Positions 33,411 to 41,106 of a stretch of DNA of 64,000 bases are shown one piece after another. A program made the translations under genes and the position numbers. Positions within the stretch are counted from its first letter, which is position 1, and each line of letters starts with the position of its first letter. The notes below the pieces were generated by a model, which saw only the letters and a program-made list of their open reading frames with translations, searched no databases and had not been told where the DNA came from. Source of the DNA: Bacteroidia bacterium (GTDB taxonomy: Bacteria > Bacteroidota > Bacteroidia > J057); contig JALEFZ010000006.1 of the NCBI GenBank assembly GCA_022760475.1, forward strand, positions 275,855 through 339,854, in the 5' to 3' direction.

Positions 33411-35768
33411 ATGAATTCTGGTTGGCAGACCATAGCAACATCTATCATTCGAGTAAGGGTTCCCATTCTTATCGTCCTCGGATTGGTGACATTTTTTATG
33501 TTTACCCAAAGAGGAACCGAAACGGTTCAGGCATTTTCACAGCTTATTTTGACTGATGAAGATGTGCTTGAAGGATATGAAAAACTACAAACCCACTTTG
33601 GAGATGACGCCAACCTTGTGGCAGTCTCTATGGATGCGGATTTCAGTAGCATGAAGCTCTACAACGGGCTCTATGACCTGACAAGAGAACTCGAAGAAAC
33701 AGACGCAGTAAACTCCGTGGTGAGCCTTTGTAAGCTCTATGACATAGAGCGGGTAGACTCCCCCGGTAGCTTCAAACTCGTCCCCTTGGTTCAGCGAAGA
33801 CCGGAATCCCAAGAGGAGGTCGATAGCCTCACCCAAAGGCTGCAAAATCTTCCCTTCTATGATGGATTCCTGCAAAATGATTCTGCAAGGACTACCCTGA
33901 TGGCCATTTCCCTTGATCCCGATCGCATGAATACGGATGAAAAAGTGGCAATTGTAGAAAGAATGCAGAAGGTTGTTGATGCCTTTGCCGAAGAATATAA
34001 TGTGAAGGTAAGGTATGCTGGCCTACCCATCCTGCGAGCCACCTTTCATGCCTCGATTCGTGAAGAACTGGTCTTGTTCTTGGGGATTGCCATGATCATT
34101 ACAGCAATCACACTTTTGCTGTTTTTCCGCTCCCTTTACACCATGATTTTCCCAATGTTGGTGGTGGGCTGTGTGATCATCTTCTCAATGGGATTGATCG
34201 GACTATTTGGGTTTAAGCTCAACCTGATTACCGGGATCATCCCTGCATTGATTACAGTAATCACCATTCCCAACAGTGTATATCTCATAACAAAATATCA
34301 CATCGAGTTTCTCCGAACGAGAAACAAAATGAAGTCCCTGATTCTCGTAGTTGAGAAAATCGGTATCGTTACGGTTATGACCAATGCTACGACTGCCATT
34401 GGGTTTGCTGTATTAGCGATTACAGAGATTCAGCCCATGCGTGAATTTGGGATTGTGGCAAGTTTGAGTGTGGTGGCTGCTTTCTTTATCTCGCTGCTCT
34501 TGATTCCAATTGTATTCAGCTTCTTACCACCTCCGACCAAGGGACAAACCAAGCATTTGCAGCGCAGAGGCCTGAATGTTGCCATCAATCTGCTGGATGT
34601 CATCGTACTCAAGTATCGCTGGGCAGTCATGATCATTGCCGTAATTTTGGTAGGGATTTCTCTTTGGGGAATGACCTTGGTGGTACCCGTAGCCTACATG
34701 GCAGATGATATTCCACAAGACAGTGATGTCGTCTCTGACTTGAAATACATTGAGAATGAATTCAACGGAGCCTTTCCCATTGAAATTCTGATAGATGCTA
34801 AAAAGCCACGCCAAGTCAATAAGCGGAGAAACCTCGAAAGGCTTTCTCGCCTGCAGGACAGCCTCGCGACCTACAACGATATTTCAAGAAGCATTTCCAT
34901 TGCCGATTTTGCCAAGTTTTTCAGGCAGGCCTTCTTCGAGGGTGGGAGAGAAGATTATGACCTCCCCACCCGAAATGAATACAACTTCATTGCGGACTAT
35001 GTGAGGAATACACAGATGTTCCAGGAACTGACTTTCTCCAAGAACCTCACCGACTCTACCTTCCAGATTACCCGTGTATCAGCTTCTGTAAGAGATGTTG
35101 GATCTATAAAAATGGAAGAATTGGTCGATTCTTTGCAGGCAGACCTGGACGCTATTTTCCCACCAAATCCAGACTCCACCAAAGGCTATACCACTTACAT
35201 CACAGGGACAACCAGGATCTTTGTGAAGGCCAACGAGCAACTGGTTACCAACTTGCTTCAATCATTGGCACTGGCCTTTTTTATCATTGCTATATTGATG
35301 GGAATATTATTCCGCTCCTTCAGAATGGTAATCATCAGTTTGATCCCTAACCTATTGCCTCTCGTAATGGTCGCTGGGATCATGGGTTTCCTTGGGATTG
35401 CACTCAAACCCTCAACTGCGCTAGTTTTTGGGGTAGCATTTGGTATCGCGGTAGATGACTCGATCCACTTTCTGGCACGTTATCGACTGGCAAGAAGGTT
35501 GGGTGATCCAATCAGGAAGGCAGTTTCTAATTCATTCAAGGATACAGGGGTATCTATGATCTATACCTCATTGATTCTGTTTGCAGGATTTGTCTCTTTT
35601 ACCTATTCCAATTTTGGTGGGACCCAGGCATTAGGCCTATTGACCTCTATGACCCTTGGAATTGCGATGTTCAGCAACCTGATTTTCCTTCCCGTTTTGT
35701 TGATCACATTTGATCAGGAAAAGAGACCCGAAAATTTTAAGAAATTTTCAAAAATAGAGACCAACTAG
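33411..35768 (+). CDS. RND-superfamily exporter (MMPL type)
   Basis: The 785-residue protein shows the duplicated RND layout: one helix, a large periplasmic loop, five helices, then the same again. The second repeat carries GIAVDDSIHFLARYR, and both halves have sterol-sensing-like helix bundles (IIPALITVITIPNSVYLI). Such single-component exporters move lipids, hopanoids or other hydrophobic compounds by proton motive force. The start is the ATG at 33411; a TTG at 33402 is less likely. No membrane-fusion or TolC partner is adjacent. Confidence 0.9.
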   Translation: MNSGWQTIATSIIRVRVPILIVLGLVTFFMFTQRGTETVQAFSQLILTDEDVLEGYEKLQTHFGDDANLVAVSMDADFSSMKLYNGLYDLTRELEETDAVNSVVSLCKLYDIERVDSPGSFKLVPLVQRRPESQEEVDSLTQRLQNLPFYDGFLQNDSARTTLMAISLDPDRMNTDEKVAIVERMQKVVDAFAEEYNVKVRYAGLPILRATFHASIREELVLFLGIAMIITAITLLLFFRSLYTMIFPMLVVGCVIIFSMGLIGLFGFKLNLITGIIPALITVITIPNSVYLITKYHIEFLRTRNKMKSLILVVEKIGIVTVMTNATTAIGFAVLAITEIQPMREFGIVASLSVVAAFFISLLLIPIVFSFLPPPTKGQTKHLQRRGLNVAINLLDVIVLKYRWAVMIIAVILVGISLWGMTLVVPVAYMADDIPQDSDVVSDLKYIENEFNGAFPIEILIDAKKPRQVNKRRNLERLSRLQDSLATYNDISRSISIADFAKFFRQAFFEGGREDYDLPTRNEYNFIADYVRNTQMFQELTFSKNLTDSTFQITRVSASVRDVGSIKMEELVDSLQADLDAIFPPNPDSTKGYTTYITGTTRIFVKANEQLVTNLLQSLALAFFIIAILMGILFRSFRMVIISLIPNLLPLVMVAGIMGFLGIALKPSTALVFGVAFGIAVDDSIHFLARYRLARRLGDPIRKAVSNSFKDTGVSMIYTSLILFAGFVSFTYSNFGGTQALGLLTSMTLGIAMFSNLIFLPVLLITFDQEKRPENFKKFSKIETN

Positions 35769-35834
35769 AGAGATTTGTCATTGTTTATTTCCAAAGCATG
35801 TTATAGGTTGCCTTTGCAATACGGACTATGAGCT

Positions 35835-36332
35835 ATGACTGAAGCATTCATCGAAGATTTCGTTTTTCAAATCACTAAAAAAGCAGGGGAAACACAACTC
35901 AACAGTTCTCCTTTCTCCCCACAAATTACAAGGATAAATGAACAGCTCTTCAAGGTTAACCATGAAGGGAAGTCCTACGATGTTTTTATTCAAAAGGTAG
36001 ATGCAGGCGAAAAGTTCGTTGAGCTTAGTATCAATGGAAAGCGTAGCAAGGTCAAAGTTGTATCCAGGATTGAAAAACTGCTCAAAGAGCTGGGGATGGA
36101 TCATCAGTTAGCGAAAAAGCTGGATAGCCTTAAAGCGCCGATGCCAGGCTTGATTCACTCTCTTCAAGTAGAAGAAGGCCAGGAAGTCAAAAAAGGAGAT
36201 CCATTGCTCATCCTGGAAGCCATGAAAATGGAAAACGTAATCAAATCTCCCGGGGAAGGTACTGTTTCCAAAATTCACGTTTCCCCCAAGGAATCTGTTG
36301 AAAAAGGCCATGTGCTGATTTCCTTTGCCTAA
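35835..36332 (+). CDS. biotin carboxyl carrier protein-like subunit
   Basis: The 165-residue protein ends in a biotinyl/lipoyl domain (about 95-165) with the biotinylation motif EAMKMENVI and the preceding PMPGLIHSLQVEEGQEVKKGD. The N-terminal part is the linker domain seen in carrier subunits of acyl-CoA or pyruvate carboxylases. No carboxylase subunit gene is close by. A repeat element begins 10 bases after the stop. Confidence 0.9.
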   Translation: MTEAFIEDFVFQITKKAGETQLNSSPFSPQITRINEQLFKVNHEGKSYDVFIQKVDAGEKFVELSINGKRSKVKVVSRIEKLLKELGMDHQLAKKLDSLKAPMPGLIHSLQVEEGQEVKKGDPLLILEAMKMENVIKSPGEGTVSKIHVSPKESVEKGHVLISFA

Positions 36333-36341
36333 AATTTTCTT

Positions 36342-36481
36342 AGAGACTTTTTAAGGTTTATTCTTTTCGTTTTTACAGTTGGCTTTCAAGAATCTGCTCA
36401 TTGCATGGCAATGAACACCAAGTATGTGGCATTTATGCCCATCTTTAATCTCAATTAATTTCACGTTTAAAAATCTTCTCT
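36342..36481. repeat. dispersed repeat, second family, copy 1
   Basis: The ends AGAGACTTTTTAA (36342-36354) and TTTAAAAATCTTCTCT (36466-36481) are imperfect inverted repeats. The core TTTTTACAGTTGGCTTT (about 36370-36386) matches the element at 44856-44977; over 27 bases about 23 agree. No coding potential. The rest of the gap up to 36634 holds nothing I recognise. Confidence 0.5.
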
Positions 36482-36634
36482 CCTAAAATTATTTCTCCTA
36501 TAAAGTAGGGCATACCCCTATTTCCTACATTCAATAATCGACAACAATACCCAACAAGTAATTTACAACTAACAAATACCCTTCATCCGCTATGATGCAC
36601 GGCTACACTTATTGTCCTATCAATTTTATTGATT

Positions 36635-37519
36635 ATGCTGAGATTATTGATGTGTACCGTTTTGTGTATCGGAATGAGCTGGAATCTATTTGCTCAGGTT
36701 CCCGTTCGACCAGATGATCACTTTTTTAGAAAGAGAATAGTCAACCGCATCAGCCTGGTTGAAAAGATTAATCGCCCCCTGGTTCATCACGAATCCAACC
36801 TTTACACCGACAACCAAAAATTCTCCGAACAGGAGGGAATGGTGGCCTCCCTTATAAATGGCCTCAAAGCCGGTAAATACCAGGCATACGATCCTTATGA
36901 TTGGAAAAAGACCCTGAATTATCAGGAGTTAGAATCCAAAATGAAGGAATACGACTCGGCCCTTGACATGAAACTGGAAGGAGAAGAAGAGGAAGAAGAT
37001 TGGGAAAGTGATTTCGAAACCAAAGACGAAGTTTTTGGAGCCGGAGAGGAAGAAGTTTGGGAAGACGATGCTTCTGGAGACAACGACTGGAATGATGAAT
37101 GGGAAGAGGATGTGATCGAGGAAGACGACGAAGAGAAAGACCGACCCTACAAGGCGGATTTGGCCCCTTATGAGGAAGTGATTCACATGGTAGAGGATCG
37201 CATTTTTGACAAAAATCGTTCTATGATGGTTAACCAGATCGACTTCTTCGAAGTGATTTGGGTTGATCCCAGTGGAATTCTTCCCGAAAAAGTATTGGCA
37301 AGATTCAAGTGGGAGGATGTGAAGGATCAACTTCAATTGACCAAATGGAAAACCCGCGCCAATGATGCCTCTTCTCTTTCCATCGCCCAGGCCCTTGAGA
37401 TGAGAATGTTCCATTCCTTCCTGATAAATGTAGGAGGGCAAGGCGTAAGAAGCCTATGGGAGGCAGAGAAGCGCAGGCAAGATCTGGTTGAGTTCGAACA
37501 CCACCTCTGGAGCTATTGA
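36635..37519 (+). CDS. GldN/PorN-like gliding/T9SS protein with acidic insert
   Basis: The 294-residue protein starts with a signal peptide (to about Ala20) and keeps several GldN features: EKINRPLVHHESNLYTD, MVASLINGLKAGKYQAYDP, ...VEDRIFDKNRSMMVNQI and the final EFEHHLWSY. Between them (about 115-169) lies a stretch of mostly Asp, Glu and Trp that I do not expect in GldN. GldN is a periplasmic ring component of the type IX secretion system, normally encoded in gldKLMN. Here the gene stands alone, so it may be a specialised paralogue. An in-frame TTG at 36629 is an alternative start. Confidence 0.8.
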   Translation: MLRLLMCTVLCIGMSWNLFAQVPVRPDDHFFRKRIVNRISLVEKINRPLVHHESNLYTDNQKFSEQEGMVASLINGLKAGKYQAYDPYDWKKTLNYQELESKMKEYDSALDMKLEGEEEEEDWESDFETKDEVFGAGEEEVWEDDASGDNDWNDEWEEDVIEEDDEEKDRPYKADLAPYEEVIHMVEDRIFDKNRSMMVNQIDFFEVIWVDPSGILPEKVLARFKWEDVKDQLQLTKWKTRANDASSLSIAQALEMRMFHSFLINVGGQGVRSLWEAEKRRQDLVEFEHHLWSY

Positions 37520-37578
37520 GCCTGAATTCATGTAGGAAATTTGCGTTTTTTGCCTGCAAAGAATTCAATAATGATTAA

Positions 37579-37586
37579 TAGCTTTG
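37579..37586 (+). promoter_or_regulatory. -7 box (TAGCTTTG) within the gldN-like/anmK gap
   Basis: Exact TAnnTTTG match; the nearest TTG is 26 bases upstream, longer than usual. With the terminator at 37692-37720 it would define a transcript of about 130 bases. Confidence 0.35.
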
Positions 37587-37691
37587 TTACAAATTGATGA
37601 TCAAAGGTTTAGCTAAGGGAGCAAATAGTGATATTAGCCAAAACTATGTTTCCCGCAGTTAATTAAGCATACCGATAAGGTAATTCAATCT

Positions 37692-37722
37692 GGGCGAGAT
37701 TCAATCTCGCCCATTTTTTATT
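37692..37722 (+). terminator. intrinsic terminator before anmK
   Basis: GGGCGAGATT-c-AATCTCGCCC (at least 8 bp after opening the loop) is followed by ATTTTTTATT. It lies 172 bases after the gldN-like gene and 12 bases before anmK. Confidence 0.85.
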
Positions 37723-37733
37723 AAGTTAAGAGG

Positions 37734-38867
37734 ATGAATCGAGCCAATACATATTTGGGAATAGGGAGTATGTCGGGTACATCCATGGATGGCCTGGACC
37801 TTGCATATGTAAAATTTGAAGTAGATGGGGAGTATTACCATTGGGAGTTGCTCAATGCTGCTGAAATTCCCTTCGATGAAAAATGGAGAAGCCGCTTGCT
37901 ACATTTGGCCGAACAATCTGCTGAAGTATACGCCAAAACTCATGTTTACCTGGGGCATTGGTATGGGGAACAGTTGAAAGAATTTATCAATAATTATGAC
38001 CTGAAACCGGATTTCGCCGCGGTTCATGGACAAACAATCTTCCACCAACCCAGGAAAAATTTTACCGCTCAGATTGGTGATGGCGAAACGGTTGCCTCCT
38101 ACCTGAATTGCCCAGTGGTAAGCAATTTCCGAAACAAGGATGTAGCCCTGGGAGGTCAAGGAGCACCACTGGTTCCCCTGGGTGAGAAATACCTTTTTCC
38201 CGATCATGAGCTCTTCTTGAACCTGGGAGGCATTTCTAACCTGACCTATGGTAAATTGGCATACGACATCTCACCCTGCAATGGAATCCTGAATTATATT
38301 TATGAACAGGTTCATCCTGAAGCGGAAATAAAATATGACGCCAATGGTGAAGCCGCAGCCAGGGGGCAAGTCAGTGAGGCATTAAAAAACTCACTAGACC
38401 AGTTGCCATATTACCATGCAGAAGGGCCAAAATCCCTAGGTTGGGAATGGGTCGTACAGGAAGTGATGCCTGTAATGAGTCGGTTTGAATTGCCATATGA
38501 GGATTTACTCCGCACCCTGGTTGAGCACATTGCTTATCAAATCGGTAACGCCATTCGGAAGCAGGTTGAAGAAGGGCCTGAAAAAATGATGGTTACAGGC
38601 GGTGGTAGACATCACACACTGCTCATGGACAGGATAGAGCATTATTTGCAGGGAAGTGGAGTAGTCATTTCAAATGACTTTCCCGAAAGCTGGATTGATT
38701 ATAAGGAAGCGATTATTTTTGCCTTCCTTGGTTTGAGAACCTTGTTGGGAGAGTCCACAAGCCTCTCAACAGTAACTGGTGCCAGCCAGAATGTGCTTGG
38801 AGGCTCCATTCACCTACCCCCATCCTGGTCAAGATCATTGTTGGGAATGGAATTGAAGCGGGTATAA
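37734..38867 (+). CDS. anmK: anhydro-N-acetylmuramic acid kinase
   Basis: The 377-residue ASKHA-fold kinase starts with GIGSMSGTSMDGLDLA, followed by AVHGQTIFHQP, FLNLGGISNLTY and MVTGGGRHHTLLMDRI, all typical of AnmK. It phosphorylates and opens 1,6-anhydro-MurNAc in peptidoglycan recycling. A terminator just upstream means that it has its own promoter, which must lie within or very near that terminator. Confidence 0.95.
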   Translation: MNRANTYLGIGSMSGTSMDGLDLAYVKFEVDGEYYHWELLNAAEIPFDEKWRSRLLHLAEQSAEVYAKTHVYLGHWYGEQLKEFINNYDLKPDFAAVHGQTIFHQPRKNFTAQIGDGETVASYLNCPVVSNFRNKDVALGGQGAPLVPLGEKYLFPDHELFLNLGGISNLTYGKLAYDISPCNGILNYIYEQVHPEAEIKYDANGEAAARGQVSEALKNSLDQLPYYHAEGPKSLGWEWVVQEVMPVMSRFELPYEDLLRTLVEHIAYQIGNAIRKQVEEGPEKMMVTGGGRHHTLLMDRIEHYLQGSGVVISNDFPESWIDYKEAIIFAFLGLRTLLGESTSLSTVTGASQNVLGGSIHLPPSWSRSLLGMELKRV

Positions 38868-38872
38868 AGCTG

Positions 38873-39124
38873 TTAATGAACTCAAGTTACCAGTTTAAAG
38901 CACTCAAAAGGGTAAATGCCATTTCGGTCCATGTCAGCTATTGTTTTCAATGGAACATATTCTTTCGAATGTTGGTGAGAGATCTATAAAGTAGGGGGGT
39001 AGGTCGCTTAAGCTTGAAATAACAGCCTGGCTTGCCCGCGATGACACTGTAGGTTGTCTGGTAATGACGATTTGTCTTTAGCACATAAAAGCAATTAGCC
39101 CAGCTAGCAGCTTGAGCTAGCTGA
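38873..39124 (-). repeat. dispersed element copy B with degenerate terminal inverted repeats
   Basis: Left end 38873-38895 matches the left end of copy A at 20 of 23 bases; right end 39102-39124 matches at 16 of 23, all differences being transitions. The interior shares GACACTGTAGGTT, CAATGGAACAT and TTTGTCTTTA with copy A and has about 47 extra bases near 38970-39018. It ends 6 bases from the stop codon of the AraC-type gene, the same relative position and orientation as copy A. Confidence 0.65.
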
Positions 39125-39130
39125 ATAGAA

Positions 39131-40042
39131 CTAACAGTTTAACTTCACAAACATCCTTGGGGTCATGCCCTCATGTTTCTTAAAAAGGCGGATGAAGTAG
39201 TTGGGACTGGAAAAACCAGAGGCATAAGCCGTTTCCTTTACAGAAAGTTTTTCTCCAAGAAGGAGCTTTTTAGCAAAATTTAGCCTTTCATTAATGACCA
39301 ATTGATAGGGTGAAACACCCAATTCATCAACAAATGCTCTGTAAAAGGCTGATTTACTCATGTTGGAAATCCTCAGGAGATCTTCCACCTGGATTTCGTT
39401 GAAGATGTTCCTTTTTATGAAATGGATAATGGCGGAAAACGCTGAATCATTGGCATTTTGACTTGCCTGCTTCATCAAACGTTTCAGGTTTTGCAGTTTC
39501 AATACACAGAGTACTATTTCTTTCATCAATAGTTGGATGTGTAGCTCTTTGAATGGGGTATTAGATGCTGCCAACTTCATGATCTTGTGGTGGATAGCTA
39601 CTAGATCCTGGTTATTATTAAGTAAAATGGGATGCTTTAGGATACGCCAACTCCCGATAAGGCTTTCTTCTGTGAGAGCCTCATTGAATTGGTAGATCTG
39701 ATTTTGGACGTAAGAATTTTCTAGGGTAAGGGCGGTACATTGGGTAGGTGTTTCAAAACTGGCCTCTGGGAAGTCAATACTTAGCCTGGAATAAGAGGGA
39801 GCGATCACCGTATTTCCAGGGAGGTATTCACGTTTGATTTCATCTCCAAACCTGATTTTCTTCTTGCCAAGTATCATGGATGTAATGGTGAAACCTTCAA
39901 AGCTCAATGGAAAATCCCTGGTTTCCTTTCTGGTCTCATAAATATTCAGCTGTCCCTGATCAAGGGAAAGCCCACGCCTTTGCTCGACGAGTGTGGAAAT
40001 ACCATTGGCTGGAATCAAGGGTAGTGAAGACATCTTTTCCAT
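39131..40042 (-). CDS. AraC-family transcription regulator
   Basis: The 303-residue protein has a cupin-like N-terminal part (about 25-110) and a C-terminal AraC DNA-binding domain with two helix-turn-helices (about 215-300; IQVEDLLRISNMSKSAFYRAF and VKETAYASGFSSPNYFIRLFKKH). It is divergent from the isochorismatase-like gene, 169 bases away, its likely target. Its stop codon is followed by repeat element B. Confidence 0.92.
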   Translation of the reverse strand: MEKMSSLPLIPANGISTLVEQRRGLSLDQGQLNIYETRKETRDFPLSFEGFTITSMILGKKKIRFGDEIKREYLPGNTVIAPSYSRLSIDFPEASFETPTQCTALTLENSYVQNQIYQFNEALTEESLIGSWRILKHPILLNNNQDLVAIHHKIMKLAASNTPFKELHIQLLMKEIVLCVLKLQNLKRLMKQASQNANDSAFSAIIHFIKRNIFNEIQVEDLLRISNMSKSAFYRAFVDELGVSPYQLVINERLNFAKKLLLGEKLSVKETAYASGFSSPNYFIRLFKKHEGMTPRMFVKLNC

Positions 40043-40211
40043 TAAAATAATGTATCAATTTTTATGGATGATAGAAAACGACAAGGGAAGAATGTGCTAT
40101 TCTTTGCCAACATAGTGACATCGGCTTTCAACTTGCTCAGCTAATTTTAGATTAACCTAAGGGATTGATAATCTTATAGGTAGCCTAGTCATTAATTTAA
40201 AATCCAAAAAG

Positions 40212-40850
40212 ATGAATCAAAAAGAGACTGCTATTTTACTGATCGAGTTCCAAAATGATTTTACCTCTGTAGGAGGGATCTTTCATGAGGCTGTCAAAGC
40301 TGTTATGGATGAAACTAACATGCTTGACAATACAGTAAATTTGGTAAAACACGCCCGTACAACTGGAGTTCAGGTCATACACATTCCCATTTCATTTGCA
40401 GAAAATTATAGTGAATTGACCAGTACTCCATATGGTATTTTAAAAGGGGTGGTTGATAATGGGGCATTTAAAAAGACTACATGGGGGGTAGAAATTATAA
40501 AGGAACTAGAGCCTGAACCAGGAGACTTGGTCATAGAAGGAAAAAGAGGTTTGTGTGGTTTTCACAGCACCAACCTGGACTTTATCCTTAGAAGCCGAGG
40601 CATTAAAAATGTAGCGATCGGTGGCTTCCTGACCAACTGCTGTGTCGAGTCTACCATGAGAACCGCCTACGAAAATGGTTATAATGTCATCACCCTCACG
40701 GATTGTTGTGCAGGTCTGAGTCTGGAAGAGCACAACAATGCCATTGCGAAAGACTTTCCAATGTTTAGCGAACCAATGAACAGCAAAGAATTTATAAAAG
40801 TAATGGACGGTAACAAGAATCTGGTATTGGAAGGAAAGGCTTATGAATAA
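40212..40850 (+). CDS. isochorismatase-like cysteine hydrolase
   Basis: The 212-residue protein has the isochorismatase-like fold with catalytic Lys111 (EGKRGLCGFHST) and nucleophile Cys144 (TNCCVESTMRTAY). The usual first acid, Asp in the motif IDxQNDF, is Glu12 here (LLIEFQNDF). It may hydrolyse an amide or N-carbamoyl compound. Expression is probably controlled by the divergent AraC-type regulator. A terminator follows. Confidence 0.88.
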   Translation: MNQKETAILLIEFQNDFTSVGGIFHEAVKAVMDETNMLDNTVNLVKHARTTGVQVIHIPISFAENYSELTSTPYGILKGVVDNGAFKKTTWGVEIIKELEPEPGDLVIEGKRGLCGFHSTNLDFILRSRGIKNVAIGGFLTNCCVESTMRTAYENGYNVITLTDCCAGLSLEEHNNAIAKDFPMFSEPMNSKEFIKVMDGNKNLVLEGKAYE

Positions 40851-40882
40851 CTTAAAATGAGTTATAGGTGGAGTATTAGAAG

Positions 40883-40915
40883 GGGGCTTTTTGTAGCCCT
40901 CATTTTTATTTTTGG
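40883..40915 (+). terminator. intrinsic terminator after the isochorismatase-like gene
   Basis: GGGCT-ttttgt-AGCCC stem (with one G-T extension) followed by a long T-rich run. Confidence 0.75.
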
Positions 40916-41106
40916 AAATAGTCTTGGGTTTCAGCAAGAAAGTTAGCTTTGAAAGCCGAATTTTTAATGATTCCAGATAGACATTTTCCTGAAGGAGAAT
41001 GATAAAAATTCTTGCTGGTGAACAGTTTAATTTAGACATTTCAGTTGCGTTTTGGCATGAATCCCAAAATGAACCCCAAGATATTTACAGCATTGATTTC
41101 AAAAGG

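Noticed and set aside
36642..37519. Acidic stretch of the GldN-like gene as a frameshift artefact
   Set aside because: The frame is open throughout and GldN motifs occur on both sides in the same frame, so the insert is real coding sequence.
40999..41106. Longer N-terminus for the FAD/Fe-S oxidase
   Set aside because: The additional 36 residues do not resemble the family start; the ATG at 41107 directly precedes the conserved part. Not fully excluded.
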